Source of the DNA: Bacteroidota bacterium
Lineage (GTDB): Bacteria > Bacteroidota > Bacteroidia > NS11-12g > UBA955
Assembly: GCA_024103355.1 (NCBI GenBank)
Contig: JAGFIU010000048.1
Location: forward strand, 26,243 to 90,242
Direction: 5' to 3'
Length of the DNA stretch: 64,000 nucleotides
Below the pieces are notes generated by a model that saw nothing but the letters and a program-made list of their open reading frames with translations, made no database searches and had not been told where the DNA came from. How positions within the stretch are numbered: the first letter of the stretch is position 1; every line of letters starts with the position of its first letter. The translations under genes were made by a program, and so were the position numbers. Positions 9,463-18,175 of this stretch are shown here, in pieces.

Positions 9463-10404
9463 CTAAAACTTTAAATAGTGACCTTGTAATCTGTGATTAA
9501 GGGTGTTGTATTCCAATGCAGGAAAGGGAAATTTGAGGCAGTTGAGCGCAGAATAAAACATCTTTCCCCATTGGCTTTTGGGTTTTGCTAACTTTATCCA
9601 ATCAATACCCGCTGATAAATAAAACTGTCTGTATCGTTTGATGTGTGAGTAATCATAGCTTATTCCCGTATTATTGTCTGTCCATTGATTCCCAAATCCA
9701 CCTAACATGCCGTCAGCTCCATATCCAATTTCTATATTCAGCCATTCGGGTATATATTTGCTCTTGCAACCTGTCAGAGAATGGATATTCCCGCTTAGCC
9801 AATAGGTTTGCCCGTTATAATCCTTGAGAAACTCTTGCTGAAATCCTTTTCCTAATGCATTAGGGCGCATTGGGGCATAGCGAGTTGGAGTAAAAGACCA
9901 TTTCATGGTAATTCTCTGTTCTCCCCATTTTCTGGCTTGTGAATAAGCCATAACGGAACCGACAGTGTTGGCTATCAAGTCGGGAACAGAGGCTCCCCAA
10001 TATGTAGAAAAGCCGTCCAAAATTTCAATGGTTGTCTGAAATGCTGCACCAAAAATTAATCCGTTCAAGGCTGCTTGTTTGTTATTAAACCCAACCATCA
10101 AACCTGCTTGATGTCCCATAACCGTTAGATAGTAGGCAGAAAAACAATGTCCCAACTTATCCATTTGCAACCATTCTTTGCTATCATCGAAAAAATGAAA
10201 TTTGCCCATTGGATAACCGCTATACCATTCAAAATATAGTCCGGAATGTGTTGCTAAACCTAATCCTATTTCGCTATAAACTAATGTCTTTTGCTTTCTG
10301 CTTAAATGTGTGGTTGAGTCTGAAATTTGTGCATTGGTTGAAAGGGTTATTCCCAAGCAAAGGGTAAGAATCAAAAAAAAATATTTTTCAGAACCATTAA
10401 GCAT
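9463..10404 (-). CDS. DUF2279 (YfiM-like) envelope protein
   Basis: This 313-residue protein has a signal peptide ('YFFLILTLCLGITLSTNA') followed by the DUF2279 core. The core includes 'MDKLGHCFSAYYLT' and the Gly/Ala-rich segment 'GLIFGAAFQTTIEILDGF', and then 'WGASVPDLIANTVGS'. Proteins of this family are predicted periplasmic or outer-membrane proteins of unknown function. The C-terminal third is rich in aromatic residues, in keeping with beta structure. Its start overlaps the end of the phosphohexomutase gene by 8 bases on the same strand, so translation is probably coupled. Confidence 0.75.
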   Translation of the reverse strand: MLNGSEKYFFLILTLCLGITLSTNAQISDSTTHLSRKQKTLVYSEIGLGLATHSGLYFEWYSGYPMGKFHFFDDSKEWLQMDKLGHCFSAYYLTVMGHQAGLMVGFNNKQAALNGLIFGAAFQTTIEILDGFSTYWGASVPDLIANTVGSVMAYSQARKWGEQRITMKWSFTPTRYAPMRPNALGKGFQQEFLKDYNGQTYWLSGNIHSLTGCKSKYIPEWLNIEIGYGADGMLGGFGNQWTDNNTGISYDYSHIKRYRQFYLSAGIDWIKLAKPKSQWGKMFYSALNCLKFPFPALEYNTLNHRLQGHYLKF

Positions 10405-11800
10405 GAATGGTAGATTTTACCGCATCTAAAATTTTATATGCACCTTCGCTCGTAGCAGATTCTGCATAAACTCTTAAAACCGGCTCTGTTCCTGATGGGC
10501 GTATCATAACCCATTCGCCACCCTGAAGATGAAATTTATAACCATCAAGGTCTTCGGTTTTCTCCACTTGATAGTTTCCAAATTGTTTGAATTTACCGGC
10601 TTTACAATCTGAAATAATATTCTGTTTTAGTTCTTCACTGATTTTGAGGTCATAGCGCTCAACAGCAAATGCTCCTACAATTGCATACATCTCTTCAACA
10701 AGTTCCTCAATTTTTTTGTCTGTTTCAGCCATATAAGCCATCAAAATAAGTCCCATCCAAATACCATCTCTTTCAGGAATATGACCTTTGATAGCAATAC
10801 CCCCGGACTCTTCCGCCCCGACCAAAACATCATCTTCCACCATGTGTTGGCAGATGTATTTAAAACCAATTTTGGTGGTGATGGTTTCTAAACCGAGTTT
10901 TTGCGCTAATAAATCTACTTTGGATGAAACACTGAAACTCTTCACTATTTTTCCGCTCATCCCTTTATATTTTACGAGATAATATGCAATAAGCAATATC
11001 AAATGATGTGAGTCAATAAATCTGCCTTTTGAATCAAAAAAACCAATTCTGTCAGCATCACCGTCAGTCGCTAAACCAAAATGCAAATTGGGAGTATTTG
11101 CAATCAGGGTAGAAACTTCCTGCAAATTTTTCAGAATAGGTTCCGGTGCTGTATCTCCAAAACCGGGATTGTGTTCACAGTGCAAAAAGGTAGCGTTGGG
11201 CAATATTTTTTTAGCCAAACTTTGACCGGCACCATACATCGCATCATACACCAAGTGGTTGGAAATCTTATGAATTTTATTAAGGTCAAAACTTGATTTT
11301 ACATGTTCTGAATAGATTTGCTCAAAATCAGAATAGATAACTTTACCGGTATTAACCAAGTCTCCCAATTCAGGTAAATTCCGGTTTGGGGTGTCTTCTA
11401 CCAATTTTTCTATTTCACTGATTTCGTCCGGCAGGACAGGACCTCCATAAGATGCTTTTAGTTTATAGCCGTTATATGAAGGAGGGTTATGACTTGCGGT
11501 AATAATGATGCCTGCATCGGTTTTCAATTTTACATTGGCAAATGAAATCATGGGTGTACTCACGAAATTGGGTGATAAGTAAACTGTTATGCCGTGATGT
11601 GCCAAACATCGAGCAGTATATTCCGCAAACATCTTGCCGCCAAATCTGCAATCGTATCCCAAGGTAATTTTTGGCTCTTTATGTTTTTTATTGAGCCATT
11701 TTGCTGTGGCATGGGCGATTCGCAATACATTGTCTGCTGTATATGCATCCCCAATGATTTCTCTCCATCCGTCTGTTCCGAATTTTATCTGATATGTCAT
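10397..11800 (-). CDS. Phosphoglucomutase/phosphomannomutase family enzyme
   Basis: This 467-residue alpha-D-phosphohexomutase interconverts hexose 1- and 6-phosphates through a phosphoserine. The active-site serine is Ser103 in 'TASHNPPSYNGYK', the metal loop is 'DGDADR' at 246-251, the sugar-binding loop is 'GAEESGGI' near 328-335, and the phosphate-binding loop is 'RPSGTEP' at 434-440. All four domains are present. Whether glucose-, mannose- or glucosamine-phosphate is preferred cannot be told. It follows the unknown exported protein gene by 15 bases, inside a minus-strand run. Confidence 0.92.
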   Translation of the reverse strand: MTYQIKFGTDGWREIIGDAYTADNVLRIAHATAKWLNKKHKEPKITLGYDCRFGGKMFAEYTARCLAHHGITVYLSPNFVSTPMISFANVKLKTDAGIIITASHNPPSYNGYKLKASYGGPVLPDEISEIEKLVEDTPNRNLPELGDLVNTGKVIYSDFEQIYSEHVKSSFDLNKIHKISNHLVYDAMYGAGQSLAKKILPNATFLHCEHNPGFGDTAPEPILKNLQEVSTLIANTPNLHFGLATDGDADRIGFFDSKGRFIDSHHLILLIAYYLVKYKGMSGKIVKSFSVSSKVDLLAQKLGLETITTKIGFKYICQHMVEDDVLVGAEESGGIAIKGHIPERDGIWMGLILMAYMAETDKKIEELVEEMYAIVGAFAVERYDLKISEELKQNIISDCKAGKFKQFGNYQVEKTEDLDGYKFHLQGGEWVMIRPSGTEPVLRVYAESATSEGAYKILDAVKSTIHA

Positions 11801-11815
11801 CTTTGTTGTTTTGTC

Positions 11816-12934
11816 TTAATTCGTTTTGGAATATTTCACAAACCTAGTGAGTTGTGTCCATGAATATTCCTTCATCGCCTGATAATACAAGGTTGCATCC
11901 TCAGGGTTAATATAACTTTTGTTAATCTTTACAAGTTGAAAATCAAACTGCTTTTCAAGCAAGATATCTTCTATTGATTTGAGTCCGATATTGAATTTTA
12001 AAATCCTTAGGTATTCAATACTAATAGGATTTAATTTCTTATTGTTTACATAAATTGTGATTGAGCGTGGAATCATGGTGATATAATCTCCGTATTTTTC
12101 CCAAACCTCATCCACTTCTATTCGTGTTACAGCAAATTCAGAACGGTATTTTTTGAAATCAAAATATTTATCCGCTCCTAACTCAAAAAATACTTCAAGA
12201 TTTTCAAATAGTAACTTTTCAAATCCATCAAAGAGCTGCATGCCTATTCCGTATTTATCAATCGGCTTTTTGTCAATACTATAAGTTACCTCTTTAATGG
12301 GTTTAAGAAAAATTTGAGTTTCTTGTTTTTTGTCAGGATTTACTGCTTGTGCGTGAATCTTTGCTTCCAAATCTATATTCTTTTCAAAATTTTCTGTCCC
12401 AAACTGAACAACAGAAAATATATATCTTCTGCTGTAAAGTGCTGCCATATATGACACAAATGCGGGACCATTCGCATTCGATTTGATGTGTTCTTTGAAA
12501 AGAAAAGGTGCGGCTTCTTCCATGTCAATATAACCATAAGAAACACGACCTTTAGGACTTTCGTTCATGAATGACAACCCTATAATGTCGAAAGCAAATT
12601 TGTTGCGTGACGAGGTCCATAATTCATTAATAAAAATGTATTTTGATTTTGTGAATTCAGTGTTTGTACTGTTTTCAATACTTTGAAGTGCATCTGCTGA
12701 GATTTTGATAGTTTTTTTTGGCGAGTCCCATAATGTAATTTTTTCTTGCAGAACCAATGCATAGATTATTTCGGGCAATTGTCCGGCAAGGTTAAAACCC
12801 ATTGTATCAGGTTGGTTCTCAGATGAAACTACAAGCAATACCGGCACATTGGTATAAATGCCCTTAGCTTTCAGTCCTGCCGAAATACAAAGAAGAATAC
12901 TAAAAATAAAATATGAAAATGTCTTCTTTAGCAT
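11816..12934 (-). CDS. Exported protein of unknown function
   Basis: This is a 372-residue protein with a signal peptide ('YFIFSILLCISAGLKAKG'). I do not recognise a family. It is rich in Lys, Ile, Phe and Tyr with no Cys pairs or obvious catalytic motif. A segment near 80-140, where a helix is followed by 'YIFINELWTSSRNKFAFDIIG' (shortened here) and a 'YGYIDMEEA' strand-helix, vaguely recalls the layout of the gliding/T9SS protein GldN, but too weakly for a name. Its start codon overlaps the stop of the acyl-CoA dehydrogenase gene by 1 base (12934), so it is translated from the same mRNA. Confidence 0.65.
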   Translation of the reverse strand: MLKKTFSYFIFSILLCISAGLKAKGIYTNVPVLLVVSSENQPDTMGFNLAGQLPEIIYALVLQEKITLWDSPKKTIKISADALQSIENSTNTEFTKSKYIFINELWTSSRNKFAFDIIGLSFMNESPKGRVSYGYIDMEEAAPFLFKEHIKSNANGPAFVSYMAALYSRRYIFSVVQFGTENFEKNIDLEAKIHAQAVNPDKKQETQIFLKPIKEVTYSIDKKPIDKYGIGMQLFDGFEKLLFENLEVFFELGADKYFDFKKYRSEFAVTRIEVDEVWEKYGDYITMIPRSITIYVNNKKLNPISIEYLRILKFNIGLKSIEDILLEKQFDFQLVKINKSYINPEDATLYYQAMKEYSWTQLTRFVKYSKTN

Positions 12935-14163
12935 TAGATAAACGCATTCTCTCCGGTTATTTCCTTACCCAAAATAAGCAGATGTACATCATGTGTTCCT
13001 TCATAGGTAATAACGCTTTCCAGATTCATCATGTGACGCATAATAGGGTAGTCTCCTGTTATCCCCATAGCCCCGTGGACTTGTCGGGCTTCTCTGGCTA
13101 TATTCAATGCCATTTCAACATTGTTGCGTTTAGCCATGGAAATTTGGGCTGATGTTGCTTTTCCTTCATTCATCAAGGTTCCAAGTCTCCAAGCCAAAAG
13201 TTGTGCTTTGGTAATTTCAGTAATCATTTCGGCTAATTTCTTTTGCTGTAACTGAAATCCGGCAATGGGTTTATTAAATTGTTTTCTTTCTTGAGAGTAT
13301 CTCAAAGCAGAATCATAGCAATCCATTGCTGCTCCAATAACTCCCCAACTTATTCCGTAACGTGCAGAGTCTAAACATGTTAATGGACCTCTTAATCCTT
13401 TTACATTGGGAAGAATATTTTCTTTAGGCACTTTTACATTACTAAAAATCAACTCTCCGGTTGCACTGGTTCGCAAACTCCATTTTCCATGTGTTTCGGG
13501 AGTAGAGAATCCCTCCATTCCTCTTTCGACTATCAAACCTCTGATAATTCCTTCTTCATCTTTTGCCCACACAACTGCTATGTCTGCAAATGGGGCATTG
13601 GAAATCCACATTTTAGCACCATTGAGCAAATAATAATCGCCCATGTCTTTAATATGAGTTACCATGCCTCCCGGATTAGAACCGTGATCAGGCTCAGTAA
13701 GCCCAAAACAGCCCATCAATACTCCTTGCGCTAACTTGGGTAAATATTTCTTTTTTTGTTCTTCTGAACCAAATTTGAAAATAGGATACATTACCAAAGA
13801 ACCTTGTACCGATGCCGTGGAACGAATCCCTGAATCGCAACGCTCCAACTCCTGCATAATAATTCCGTAAGTAATATAATCCATGCCACCGCAACCATAT
13901 TCAGAAGGCAGCTGAGGGCCGAATGCACCAACTTCTGCTAAACCTTTTATGATATGATGAGGGAAAACAGCAGATTGCGCTGATGCTTCTATGATTGGGG
14001 ATACTTCTTTTTTTATCCAACTTCTAACTGCATCTCTTATCATCAAATGTTCTTCGGTAAAAAGAGTGTCTACATTGTAAAAATCATGCGGCTGAAAGCG
14101 GTCTTTGCCTTGATTTTGCTCTTTGATTTTTTCGAAATCAATAGTATTCGCGTTGGCTGCCAT
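12934..14163 (-). CDS. Acyl-CoA dehydrogenase, glutaryl-CoA dehydrogenase type
   Basis: This 409-residue flavoprotein has the features of glutaryl-CoA dehydrogenase, which oxidises and decarboxylates glutaryl-CoA to crotonyl-CoA in lysine and tryptophan breakdown. The substrate-binding arginine is in 'SGIRSTASVQGSL' (Arg114). The FAD-domain signature 'CFGLTEPDHGSNPGGM' and the catalytic glutamate in 'TYEGTHDVH' (Glu388) are both present. Short-chain acyl-CoA dehydrogenases are the alternative, but Arg114 and the 'YEGTHD' context favour glutaryl-CoA. No partner lysine-degradation genes lie nearby. Confidence 0.88.
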   Translation of the reverse strand: MAANANTIDFEKIKEQNQGKDRFQPHDFYNVDTLFTEEHLMIRDAVRSWIKKEVSPIIEASAQSAVFPHHIIKGLAEVGAFGPQLPSEYGCGGMDYITYGIIMQELERCDSGIRSTASVQGSLVMYPIFKFGSEEQKKKYLPKLAQGVLMGCFGLTEPDHGSNPGGMVTHIKDMGDYYLLNGAKMWISNAPFADIAVVWAKDEEGIIRGLIVERGMEGFSTPETHGKWSLRTSATGELIFSNVKVPKENILPNVKGLRGPLTCLDSARYGISWGVIGAAMDCYDSALRYSQERKQFNKPIAGFQLQQKKLAEMITEITKAQLLAWRLGTLMNEGKATSAQISMAKRNNVEMALNIAREARQVHGAMGITGDYPIMRHMMNLESVITYEGTHDVHLLILGKEITGENAFI

Positions 14164-14288
14164 AAGGCGCGAATTTAGAATAATTTTCTATTCTCTAAGC
14201 ATTTGCTTTGTTCTATCATTGCATTATGCTATTGGATAATTATTGAGAAAATAATGTTTGATAAAACGAGTCTAATAACTCAAACTAA

Positions 14289-16001
14289 TCAGATTAAGAT
14301 AAGTTCTTTCCACAAAAAGCTGAATAAATCGCTGATATAAGTTTCTGAACAACCAAATTGTACTCCTGCAAGTGAATAGATTTCGGGTATAGGTCTTGTA
14401 TAACCCGCTTTGAGTGCGTTCTTATAGTTTTCAATACCTTTTGTTTTATTGCTTTTATAGTTTTTCCAAACACCAATTGCTCCAAGCTGGGCAAAACCAT
14501 ATTCAATATAATAGAACGGGATTTCAAAAACGTGAAGTTGTGCATGCCATGAGAAGTTTTTGTATGCTTCCACACCTGAATAGTCAATCAAACCTGTCTC
14601 AAATCTATCTGAAATTCTATTCCAGGCAACAATCCTTTCTTCTTTGGTATGGTTGGGATTTTCATATATCCAATGCTGAAAAGCATCAATAGTAGCAATC
14701 CAAGGCAGTGTGAAAATAATTCCTTCCAATTGTTCTCTTATAGCACGCTTGTGGTCTGTCGGTTGAGGGTAAAATTCATCCCAAACATCCATGCTCAATA
14801 ATTCCATGCTCATGGAAGCCAATTCGGCAACTTCAGATGGTGTCTCTTTAAATGCTTCGAGTGCTAAATCCCTTGTCAAGAAGGAGTGAATAGCATGTCC
14901 TCCTTCGTGCACCATTGTTTCAACATCGCGATGAAGAGAAGCAGCATTCATAAATATAAAAGGAACTCCGGTCTCCGCCAGGGGATAATTATAACCTCCG
15001 GGAGCTTTCCCTTTTCTGCTTTCCAAATCTAAGTGTTTCATTGAACGCATTGTCGCAATGCAATCAGCAAAAAATGAATCAATGCGGCCGAATCCTTTAA
15101 TTGTTTTATTCAGCAAATCTTCACCATCTTCGAAAGGATGTAGTTTGGGCAGGTTATCGGGGTCAACAGATGTGTCCCAAGGTCTGAGTGCTTCGAGATT
15201 GAGTATTTCTTTGCGTTTTTGGTGTAGTTGCTTTTTCAAAGGAACTACAACTTTTTCTATGGCATTATGAAAGTCAAAACAGTCATTAACGCTATAGTCA
15301 AAACGATTGAGTGCCTTAAATTTATAATCTCTGAAATTCTTAAACCCGGCATTTATTGCTACTTGATGTCTGAGAGAGAGCATTTCAGAAAAAATCTCAT
15401 CTAAACGCTCATGATTTTTGTATCGCTCCTCCTGAATAGCCCTGTATACTTTTTCACGAATGTTTCTATTATTGTCTTTCAAATAAGCTGCTGCTTGTTG
15501 TAGAGTGAGTTTTTTGCCTTCCCATTCTACTTCCATTTGTCCACTGATAGCACTATACTCTTGAGCTAGGGTCTGAATTTTTGTTTCAATCGGAATGTTT
15601 TCCTCACGATAAAGTTCAATTGCCGTTTTTACTTGTCTGAAATACAGCAAATAGGCCTTGTCAGACTGTTCTAATTCCTGCAAATAGGGAGAAGCGACTA
15701 ATTTCTTATTTAATAAATCTTCGTAGGGTGCTAACTGAGGTTGAATATTGGTAACAAAATCCAGATAAGCCTTTTCGTACTCTTTGTTGGCGGTATCACA
15801 AGTCATGTGAATGTATCTCCATGCAAGGTCTTCGCTGACTGTGCTTTCAAGTTCACTCACTTTTTTTAACCAAAACTCAAATTCTTGTTTGGTGTGAAAA
15901 TCTTCGTCTATTAATTTTTTAAAATAGGGTTGAAGCTCTTCCCAATGAGTGATTTTATAATCTTTTGGAAGAAATATACGAGGATGCGGTTTGATGTCCA
16001 T
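14289..16001 (-). CDS. Oligoendopeptidase F-type M3 metallopeptidase
   Basis: This 570-residue cytoplasmic zinc peptidase of family M3 cleaves short peptides. The zinc site is 'HEGGHAIH', with His365, Glu366 and His369, and the third ligand glutamate lies in 'PSEVAELASMSME' about 24 residues on. The helical N-terminal lobe that encloses the substrate channel is complete. It lies 12 bases after the DUF5606 gene on the same strand; a DUF5606-M3 peptidase pair suggests one transcript. Confidence 0.92.
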   Translation of the reverse strand: MDIKPHPRIFLPKDYKITHWEELQPYFKKLIDEDFHTKQEFEFWLKKVSELESTVSEDLAWRYIHMTCDTANKEYEKAYLDFVTNIQPQLAPYEDLLNKKLVASPYLQELEQSDKAYLLYFRQVKTAIELYREENIPIETKIQTLAQEYSAISGQMEVEWEGKKLTLQQAAAYLKDNNRNIREKVYRAIQEERYKNHERLDEIFSEMLSLRHQVAINAGFKNFRDYKFKALNRFDYSVNDCFDFHNAIEKVVVPLKKQLHQKRKEILNLEALRPWDTSVDPDNLPKLHPFEDGEDLLNKTIKGFGRIDSFFADCIATMRSMKHLDLESRKGKAPGGYNYPLAETGVPFIFMNAASLHRDVETMVHEGGHAIHSFLTRDLALEAFKETPSEVAELASMSMELLSMDVWDEFYPQPTDHKRAIREQLEGIIFTLPWIATIDAFQHWIYENPNHTKEERIVAWNRISDRFETGLIDYSGVEAYKNFSWHAQLHVFEIPFYYIEYGFAQLGAIGVWKNYKSNKTKGIENYKNALKAGYTRPIPEIYSLAGVQFGCSETYISDLFSFLWKELILI

Positions 16002-16013
16002 ATCAACTCGTAT

Positions 16014-16577
16014 TTATTGAGCTTTTCGAGGTGTTGAAATAGATTTGGCTGCTTTGCCTTTGGTATTAACCTTTGGAGCTGCTTGTTTTACCTGCGCTTT
16101 TGGAGTTTTTTTGGTTTCTTTCTTGACCTCTTTTTTCTCACCGACTGCCGACTCTGTGGATTCAGTTTTTTCTTCGTCTTTGGCTTCAAGTTTTTCAAAG
16201 TCAATTTGATCCTTTAGGATATTCCACCAGCCCACCAATTTCTTCATATCGGACACATATACACGTTCTTTGTCATATTTTGGAACGATGGCACCAAGAA
16301 AAGATTTCAGACTATTGTCATCTGCTTTTTTATCCGGTACAGTCAAGCCGCCTTCTGTCTGTTTTTTAATTTCAAGTAATACCTCGGATAGTTTTACCTC
16401 TTCATTTTCGGTAAAAATTGCAACGTCACTTAAAACGGATATCTTCTGAGTGGGAGAGGTGGCGATTTTGCGAGCAGCACCATCCAATGATTCAACAATA
16501 AGTCCGTTTTTACGTTGGCCAATAACTTTGTACAATCCGGGAGCTCCGGCAATAGCTACAACATCTTTTAATTCCAT
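16014..16577 (-). CDS. DUF5606 family protein
   Basis: This is a short cytoplasmic protein of a Bacteroidota-specific family. The conserved N-terminal domain (about 1-75) has 'MELKDVVAIAGAPGLYKV' and 'NGLIVESLDGAARK', which looks like a small beta barrel. A middle helical region with 'VYVSDMKKLVGWWNIL' follows, then a low-complexity Lys/Glu/Ala/Pro tail of about 55 residues. I start at 16577 ('MELK'); an ATG four codons upstream is possible. No function is established to my knowledge. A promoter of the phylum type lies just upstream. Confidence 0.8.
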   Translation of the reverse strand: MELKDVVAIAGAPGLYKVIGQRKNGLIVESLDGAARKIATSPTQKISVLSDVAIFTENEEVKLSEVLLEIKKQTEGGLTVPDKKADDNSLKSFLGAIVPKYDKERVYVSDMKKLVGWWNILKDQIDFEKLEAKDEEKTESTESAVGEKKEVKKETKKTPKAQVKQAAPKVNTKGKAAKSISTPRKAQ

Positions 16578-16604
16578 GTTTTGTTTCAATATTTATTGAG
16601 TGTT

Positions 16605-16633
16605 CAAAAATAGTTTATTTGCTTGTAATGCAA
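16605..16633 (-). promoter_or_regulatory. Bacteroidota-type promoter for DUF5606/M3 peptidase
   Basis: Read on the minus strand, a TTG (-33) at 16633-16631 is followed after 18 bases by TATTTTTG (-7) at 16612-16605, matching TAnnTTTG. The start codon is 28 bases downstream. Confidence 0.55.
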
Positions 16634-16848
16634 GGAGGGTAACATGTAACTTTTTAACAAATTAACCATATCAAACTCTGACAGTACATTTTGTATGATG
16701 ATGAAGGTAAAATACAACATTGTTTTGATTATTAAGTGCCTTTATTGTAGCGAATTTGGCATTATGGCAGAATTAATTCCTATTTTGTCAGCAAAAATGC
16801 TTTGGCAATTTATTTGGTGTTAATTTGCGAACAGAAAATATATACATT

Positions 16849-17166
16849 ATGGCTTTAACATTTAATGATTCTAACTTTCAGAACGAAGTTTTAAATTCAG
16901 ACAAACCTGTATTGGTTGACTTTTGGGCAGAGTGGTGTGGACCTTGCAGAATGATTGCACCTGTAGTAGAAGAGTTGTCTTCTGAGTATTCAGGTAAAGC
17001 AGTTATTGGAAAGGTTAATGTTGATGAAAATCCTGGAATTTCAGGACAATTTGGTATCAGAAGCATCCCTACTTTGTTGATTTTCAAAGGTGGTAAAGTA
17101 GTAGATAAACTTGTAGGTGCACTACCAAAAAGTCATATTGCTGCTAAAATAGAAGCACATTTATAA
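16849..17166 (+). CDS. trxA: Thioredoxin
   Basis: This 105-residue thioredoxin is a cytoplasmic dithiol reductase. The redox motif is '[10 protein letters not shown]', followed by the cis-proline loop '[10 protein letters not shown]'. I start at the ATG at 16849 ('[10 protein letters not shown]'); the frame is open to a TTG at 16825, which would add eight unrelated residues. About 270 bases separate it from the divergent DUF5606 gene. The DUF58 gene begins 14 bases downstream and is probably cotranscribed. Confidence 0.95.
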   Translation: MALTFNDSNFQNEVLNSDKPVLVDFWAEWCGPCRMIAPVVEELSSEYSGKAVIGKVNVDENPGISGQFGIRSIPTLLIFKGGKVVDKLVGALPKSHIAAKIEAHL

Positions 17167-17180
17167 TCTCATAAGTTTCT

Positions 17181-18086
17181 ATGCTTCGGGAAATTGCACA
17201 AAGCTTTTCCTCATTAGATTTCTTTGCCCGTGAAACGGTTGAAGGATTTATTACGGGCATGCACAAAAGTCCTTTTCATGGATTTAGCGTTGAGTTTGCT
17301 GAACATAGAGCTTATAATCAGGGGGATAGTATTCGTAATATTGACTGGAAATTATTTGCAAGAACAGATAATTTATTTGTCAAACGCTTTGAAGAAGAGA
17401 CCAATCTAAGAGCACACTTGCTATTGGATACATCAACTTCAATGTATTATCCCTCTATTCAAAATAGTAAACTTGAGTTTGCCCTTAAATCTGCTGCTGT
17501 ATTAAGCTATATGCTTAAAAAGCAAAGGGATGCATTTGGAATTACTTTTTTTTCAGAAAAGATTAATCAGCAAACCTCTGTAAAATCTTCTTCAAGTCAC
17601 TATCAGGATGTTATCTCGCTTCTTGAAAGCTATAGAGGAGCAAAAGCTACTCAAAATCAAACTAATATTGTATCTATGCTTCATTTGATGGCAGAAAAGA
17701 TACACAGAAGAAGTTTGGTTATCCTTTTTTCGGATTTGTTTGATTCTGCAACCTTTGAGAATCCCCAGCCTTTGTTTGATGCATTCAACCATCTTAAATT
17801 TAAAAAACACGAAATCATCATTTTTCATATTGTTTCAGGAAAAGAAGAACTTAAATTTAATTTTCCTTCCGGACCACACAAATTTGTGGATGCAGAAACC
17901 GGTGAAGAACTGAAAGTCAATACAGATGAAGTGAGGGAAGAATACCTCAAAAGGATTCAAAATTTTAATAAACAGATGAAACATAAATCTTTGCAATATG
18001 GTATCGATTATATAGAGGCTGATATTGACAAAGGTTTTGAACAGATTTTGTTGCCATTCTTGCTCAAGAGACAAAAACTGAATTAG
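17181..18086 (+). CDS. DUF58 domain protein (von Willebrand A-like)
   Basis: This 301-residue soluble protein belongs to the DUF58 family. It has the family signature 'YNQGDSIRNIDWKLFARTD' near 50-70, then a vWA-like domain with a MIDAS-type 'LDTSTSMYYPS' motif near 90. DUF58 proteins usually work with MoxR AAA+ ATPases in protein maturation or envelope stress. Here no MoxR gene is adjacent; the neighbour is thioredoxin. It has no membrane segment, unlike many longer DUF58 proteins. It ends just before a strong terminator shared with the convergent rpsA. Confidence 0.88.
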   Translation: MLREIAQSFSSLDFFARETVEGFITGMHKSPFHGFSVEFAEHRAYNQGDSIRNIDWKLFARTDNLFVKRFEEETNLRAHLLLDTSTSMYYPSIQNSKLEFALKSAAVLSYMLKKQRDAFGITFFSEKINQQTSVKSSSSHYQDVISLLESYRGAKATQNQTNIVSMLHLMAEKIHRRSLVILFSDLFDSATFENPQPLFDAFNHLKFKKHEIIIFHIVSGKEELKFNFPSGPHKFVDAETGEELKVNTDEVREEYLKRIQNFNKQMKHKSLQYGIDYIEADIDKGFEQILLPFLLKRQKLN

Positions 18087-18118
18087 TTTTTAACATTCCG
18101 GTTATTTTAATAATCAAT

Positions 18119-18154
18119 AAAAAAGCCGTTCCAAAATCTCGGAACGGCTTTTTT
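18119..18154. terminator. Bidirectional terminator between DUF58 gene and rpsA
   Basis: A perfect 14-bp inverted repeat (AAAAAAGCCGTTCC at 18119-18132 and its complement at 18141-18154) has an 8-base loop, with A and T tracts on either side, and so works in both directions. Confidence 0.9.
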
Positions 18155-18175
18155 AATTAGAATGTTTATGTTGAA

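Noticed and set aside
16631..16649. AAGGAGGG followed by ATG-TAA on the plus strand, like a Shine-Dalgarno site with a start-stop unit upstream of trxA.
   Set aside because: The CAA at 16631-16633 is the -33 box of the DUF5606 promoter on the other strand, there is no coding frame after it, and trxA starts 200 bases later. Most likely coincidence.
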